Shown here piece by piece: positions 6,470-9,194 of a stretch of DNA of 9,194 bases. Position numbers and translations under genes: made by a program. Position 1 is the first letter of the stretch. Every line of letters begins with the position of its first letter. The notes beneath the pieces were generated by a model. The model was not told the DNA's origin. It saw only the letters and a list, made by a program, of their open reading frames with translations, and did not search any database. This DNA is from an uncultured Rhizobiaceae group bacterium (GTDB lineage: Bacteria; Pseudomonadota; Alphaproteobacteria; Rhizobiales; Rhizobiaceae): contig CALDZZ010000149.1 of NCBI GenBank assembly GCA_937944075.1, positions 1 through 9,194 on the forward strand. The letters are read 5' to 3'.

Positions 6470-7498
6470 TTATGACTGTTTGGCAAGCTTCTTTGCCTGC
6501 TTTATCCAGTCGTCACGTTCAATCCGCCCCTTGAATGATAACTCATTATCAACAACAGCAACATCAGATTTTTTCCAGGCTGCAATTTGCGCAAAATGCC
6601 AGAATCCCAATGAGTTGAGTGTTTTTTCCAGTTTTGGTCCCACACCAGAAATCATCTTCAAGTCATCTGCCTTGCCTTGTGGCTTGTTGAGACGGGTTGG
6701 TCCTGATGCCTTTGACGTTTTTGAGGCAATGTCACTTTTGCTTGTATCAGAAGCCTTGGGTTTTGCTTTTAATGTAGTCGTTTTTGTACTCGCTGATTTT
6801 GGTGTATCAGCTGTTTTTGTGTTTTTCTTTGCAGCCGAACTTTTGGTTTTTGAAACACCAGGTGTCTTGGCAACCTTTGGTTCAGTCGGCATGTCTTTTA
6901 GCGACGTCAGACCACCTGCTGGTGCAGAATAAATCCGGTCTATCTGTGGCCCTGGCTCGACTTCAATGCCCTTTCCTTCTTCAAAGGCACCAATAATCTC
7001 TTCCAGTCTTTCAGCTGTAAGATCTTCATACGTATCCTTGAAAATCATCACCATTGGCGCGTTAACACATGCGCCCTGACATTCAACCTCTTCCCATGAA
7101 AGCGTTCCGGCAAGATTTGTTTCAAATTGCTTTTCGTTGATTTTTGCCTTGCAAACCTTCATCAATTCTTCCGAGCCACGAAGCATGCAAGGTGTTGTTC
7201 CACAAACCTGAATGTGCGCTTTGGTACCAACTGGCTGAAGCATGAACTGCGTATAGAATGTTGCCACTTCCAAAACGCGGATATAAGGCATCTCAAGCAT
7301 TTCTGCGATGTGCTCAATAGAAGCCTTGGTGACCCAACCATCCTGTTCTTGAGCAATCATCAAGAGCGGAATCACCGCTGAAGCTTTCCGGTCTTTTGGA
7401 TATTTTTTTATCCAGCCTTTAACAACAGTCGTATTATCACGACTGAATGCAAACTTGGCAGGTTGAACGGTATCATCAGCCAGACGTCTTACGGACAT
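6470..7498 (-). CDS. nuoE: NADH-quinone oxidoreductase subunit E with C-terminal H3TH extension
   Basis: NuoE (24 kDa subunit) holds the [2Fe-2S] cluster N1a next to NuoF in the NADH-oxidising module. Residues 1 to about 195 are a complete thioredoxin-like NuoE domain with ligands Cys99 and Cys104 (CGTTPC) and Cys140 and Cys144 (CQGAC). The protein is 342 residues, well over 100 longer than the core family. The extra part is a lysine/serine/threonine-rich disordered-looking linker (about 205-268) and an H3TH domain (275-341) almost identical to that of the next gene. Extended NuoE proteins with such a domain are, as I recall, known in Rhodobacterales and relatives. The fusion implies that the H3TH domain sits on the tip of the complex I arm. 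The ATG is three bases after the lipoprotein stop, with AAGAAGG upstream. It ends in TAA, 35 bases before the next ATG. NuoE identity is certain; the tail's role is unknown. Confidence 0.97.
   Translation of the reverse strand: MSVRRLADDTVQPAKFAFSRDNTTVVKGWIKKYPKDRKASAVIPLLMIAQEQDGWVTKASIEHIAEMLEMPYIRVLEVATFYTQFMLQPVGTKAHIQVCGTTPCMLRGSEELMKVCKAKINEKQFETNLAGTLSWEEVECQGACVNAPMVMIFKDTYEDLTAERLEEIIGAFEEGKGIEVEPGPQIDRIYSAPAGGLTSLKDMPTEPKVAKTPGVSKTKSSAAKKNTKTADTPKSASTKTTTLKAKPKASDTSKSDIASKTSKASGPTRLNKPQGKADDLKMISGVGPKLEKTLNSLGFWHFAQIAAWKKSDVAVVDNELSFKGRIERDDWIKQAKKLAKQS
6476..6676 (-). repeat. H3TH domain copy 1 (residues 275-341 of NuoE)
   Basis: This is the C-terminal domain of NuoE, opening with GKADDLKMISGVGPKLEKTL and ending in WIKQAKKLAKQ. 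Copy 2, in the neighbouring membrane-anchored protein, differs at nine of 67 residues. Copy 3, in the coiled-coil protein, differs at 27 of 65. The GVGPKLE turn is a helix-hairpin-helix signature. Confidence 0.9.
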
Positions 7499-7501
7499 TT
7501 C

Positions 7502-7957
7502 TTACGAGCCTTCTTGAACTGGTGTTAAAAAACAGGAGGACGTTTCTTCGGACAGTGGCGAAGTGCCTTTCAGCAAATATGTACCGCCTGCTATTTTCAC
7601 ATCACGAATAACATTAATTGAATTTTCCAGGGGTACCTTTTGGCATTGCCTGATCTTGGCGGCTGATTCAACAATGAATTTTGTTGTAATCCGACGACCT
7701 CTTAATTGTTCTGCCTCTTTCATGTTACGCGGCAAAAGTGGTGCAAAGAACTTGCCCAGCAACAAACGGTTTTCAATCAGATGTGCACATGGTGACTGCT
7801 TCCCTTCAGGATGCGGTTCGAATGCACACATGATATTTTGCAAGGCCAATTGCTCTTTTTCCTTAAATTCGGCAGTAGGCGCGTTTGGGCCTACCGTGCT
7901 TGAGTTGCAAGCAGCCAGCATCAGACAAACAGAGAAAAGACCGAACTTTCGTGTCAC
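7502..7957 (-). CDS. Small predicted lipoprotein between nuoD and nuoE
   Basis: This 151-residue protein carries a classic lipoprotein signal: a short basic start (MTRK), a hydrophobic core, and the lipobox LAAC ending at Cys17. The mature protein should therefore be lipid-anchored outside the cytoplasm. The residue after Cys17 is Asn, so an outer-membrane destination is plausible. Apart from Cys17 the mature part has four cysteines (44, 57, 105, 142), enough for two disulfides. It starts at GTG, whose GTGA overlaps the nuoD stop by four bases, with GGAGAGG seven bases upstream. That makes a real, translationally coupled gene likely. It ends three bases before nuoE. I do not recognise the family. 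Unidentified frames, some of DUF type, are known in Rhodobacterales nuo operons, and this may be a distant relative. A periplasmic-side lipoprotein beside genes for cytoplasmic subunits is odd. Function unknown. Confidence 0.88.
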   Translation of the reverse strand: MTRKFGLFSVCLMLAACNSSTVGPNAPTAEFKEKEQLALQNIMCAFEPHPEGKQSPCAHLIENRLLLGKFFAPLLPRNMKEAEQLRGRRITTKFIVESAAKIRQCQKVPLENSINVIRDVKIAGGTYLLKGTSPLSEETSSCFLTPVQEGS

Positions 7958-9147
7958 CGATCAACCTCTCCAAATACGATATCAAGAGACCCGAGAATGG
8001 CAGACACATCTGCCAGCAGGTGTCCCCTGCACATGAAATCCATGGCCTGCAAGTGAGCATATCCCGGAGCGCGCAACTTGCAGCGATAAGGTTTGTTTGA
8101 GCCATCTGAAACCAGATAGACCCCAAATTCACCCTTGGGTGCTTCAACAGCGCAATAAACCTCGCCCGCTGGCACCTTGTAACCTTCGGTATACAGTTTG
8201 AAATGGTGAATGAGCGCTTCCATTGAGCGTTTCATTTCATCGCGCTTTGGTGGAACAACCTTGCCATCTGTAGAAGACACAGGCCCCTGACCTTCCGGCT
8301 CACGCATCTTGGCAATACACTGCTTCATGATGCGTACAGACTGGCGCATTTCTTCCATACGAATGAGATAACGGTCGTAATTATCACAATTTTTGCCAAC
8401 CGGAATATCAAATTCCATTTCCTCATAGCATTCGTATGGTTGTGACTTGCGCAAATCCCAGGCAGCACCTGATCCGCGCACCATCACACCCGAAAAGCCC
8501 CAGGCCCAGGCATCATCAAGGCTCACAATGCCAATATCAACATTCCGCTGTTTGAAGATGCGGTTATCAGTAAGAAGCTGGTCAATGTCGTCAACAACAT
8601 CGAGAAAAGGGTCGCACCAAGCGTCAATGTCATCCAGTAGTCCATCCGGTAAATCCTGATGAACACCACCTGGACGGAAATAAGCAGCATGCAACCTTGC
8701 ACCACACACACGCTCATAAAAGATCATCAGCTTTTCGCGTTCCTCAAAACCCCAAAGTGGTGGCGTCAGTGCACCTACATCCATGGCTTGAGTTGTAATG
8801 TTCAGCAAATGAGAAAGAATACGGCCAATTTCGGAATAAAGAACCCTGATCAATTGACCTCTTCGCGGAACTTCAATACCGGCCAGTTTTTCAACTGTCA
8901 TTGCGAATGCATGTTCCTGATTCATTGGAGAGACATAATCAAGGCGATCGAAATATGGAATTGCCTGAAGGTAGGTCTTGTACTCAATCAGCTTTTCAGT
9001 ACCACGGTGCAAAAGCCCGATATGCGGATCCACACGCTCCACGACCTCACCATCCAGCTCAAGCACCAAGCGCAAAACACCATGTGCAGCGGGGTGCTGA
9101 GGGCCGAAGTTGATGTTAAAGTTTCTGACATTATGTTCAGTCATCAT
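7954..9147 (-). CDS. nuoD: NADH-quinone oxidoreductase subunit D
   Basis: NuoD (49 kDa subunit) lies at the junction of the peripheral and membrane arms and, with NuoB, forms the quinone-reduction site. The sequence is a full-length, unfused alphaproteobacterial NuoD. It has FGPQHPAAHGVLRLVLELDG near the start, HIGLLHRGTEK, YFDRLDYVSPM, GALTPPLWGFEEREK, YFRPGGVHQDLP, and ends FGEVDR. His22 and Tyr71 (numbered from 9147) match the residues shown in Thermus to contact the quinone head group. The start is ATG at 9147 or the next codon, ATG at 9144, which gives the usual MTEH opening (396 residues). Both overlap the stop of the upstream frame, implying translational coupling, and the Shine-Dalgarno sequence is weak. 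A TTG at 9159 is less likely. The stop overlaps the GTG of the lipoprotein gene. Identification is secure. Confidence 0.98.
   Translation of the reverse strand: MMTEHNVRNFNINFGPQHPAAHGVLRLVLELDGEVVERVDPHIGLLHRGTEKLIEYKTYLQAIPYFDRLDYVSPMNQEHAFAMTVEKLAGIEVPRRGQLIRVLYSEIGRILSHLLNITTQAMDVGALTPPLWGFEEREKLMIFYERVCGARLHAAYFRPGGVHQDLPDGLLDDIDAWCDPFLDVVDDIDQLLTDNRIFKQRNVDIGIVSLDDAWAWGFSGVMVRGSGAAWDLRKSQPYECYEEMEFDIPVGKNCDNYDRYLIRMEEMRQSVRIMKQCIAKMREPEGQGPVSSTDGKVVPPKRDEMKRSMEALIHHFKLYTEGYKVPAGEVYCAVEAPKGEFGVYLVSDGSNKPYRCKLRAPGYAHLQAMDFMCRGHLLADVSAILGSLDIVFGEVDR
7965..7971 (-). promoter_or_regulatory. Ribosome binding site of the lipoprotein gene, inside nuoD
   Basis: The minus-strand GGAGAGG lies in the last codons of nuoD, seven bases before the GTG at 7957. 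It supports translation of the lipoprotein from a GTG start that overlaps the nuoD stop. Confidence 0.8.
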
Positions 9148-9194
9148 GTTTTCAACCAATAAACTAAAATTGCTGCAATTAGCACGCCAATAGC
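9144..9194 (-). CDS. Partial C-terminus of a hydrophobic protein upstream of nuoD
   Basis: Only the last 16 codons are visible; the rest lies beyond the right edge. They read AIGVLIAAILVYWLKT and then TGA, which looks like the end of a transmembrane helix with a short basic tail. The stop overlaps the first possible nuoD ATG as ATGA, the usual coupling arrangement in this operon. NuoC, the expected upstream neighbour, is soluble and does not end this way. A small extra membrane protein may therefore sit between nuoC and nuoD. Rhodobacterales nuo operons have short DUF-type membrane proteins in this area as I recall, DUF5337 being a candidate. With 16 residues I cannot assign a family, and the frame could be chance. 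Confidence 0.5.
   Translation of the reverse strand, partial: AIGVLIAAILVYWLKT

Noticed and set aside
8659..9162. Plus-strand open frame of 167 codons opposite nuoD
   Set aside because: It lies wholly antisense to the highly conserved 5' part of nuoD, and its translation shows no recognisable domain or consistent composition.
9148..9194. NuoCD fusion, because the nuoD frame stays open to the right edge
   Set aside because: The in-frame residues upstream of the nuoD ATG do not resemble a NuoC C-terminus. The protein begins with the normal alphaproteobacterial NuoD N-terminus, and another frame with a hydrophobic end overlaps the start as ATGA.

Overview
The window is part of a respiratory complex I (type I NADH:quinone oxidoreductase, nuo) operon. 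Every gene reads on the minus strand, so transcription runs from the right edge to the left edge. The organism is almost certainly an alphaproteobacterium. NuoD, NuoF, NuoG and NuoH are of the alphaproteobacterial/mitochondrial type: NuoG lacks the N7 cluster cysteines, NuoC and NuoD are not fused, and NuoD begins with the typical short N-terminus. The layout, with unidentified frames between nuo genes and a long C-terminal extension on NuoE, recalls nuo operons of Rhodobacterales and related orders. Base composition looks moderate rather than GC-rich, so I do not name a genus.

Layout in transcription order, right to left: the last 16 codons of an unidentified hydrophobic protein (9144-9194); nuoD (7954-9147); a small secreted lipoprotein (7502-7957); nuoE with a C-terminal H3TH extension (6470-7498); a membrane-anchored H3TH protein (5658-6434); nuoF (4309-5634); a DUF3291 protein (3844-4302); a coiled-coil H3TH protein (3218-3829); nuoG (1098-3191); nuoH (30-1079). 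Bases 1-29 are the start of the spacer towards the next gene, where nuoI would be expected. Intergenic gaps are 3 to 35 bases, or the genes overlap. I see no promoter, terminator, RNA gene, mobile element or CRISPR array, and no stretch over 300 bases without a gene.

The conserved genes build the NADH-oxidising arm (NuoE, NuoF, NuoG: FMN and Fe-S chain), the quinone-site subunit NuoD, and the membrane subunit NuoH that forms the quinone channel. The unusual part is the accessory set. Three proteins of this one operon end in the same roughly 65-residue helix-3-turn-helix domain (COG3743-like). Two copies, in NuoE and the membrane protein, are identical at 58 of 67 aligned positions by my hand count. 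The third, in the coiled-coil protein, matches the NuoE copy at 38 of 65. Together with the lipoprotein and the DUF3291 protein they suggest a lineage-specific set of assembly, scaffolding or supernumerary factors for complex I. That role is inference. Three of the starts were shortened or fixed using clear Shine-Dalgarno sequences.
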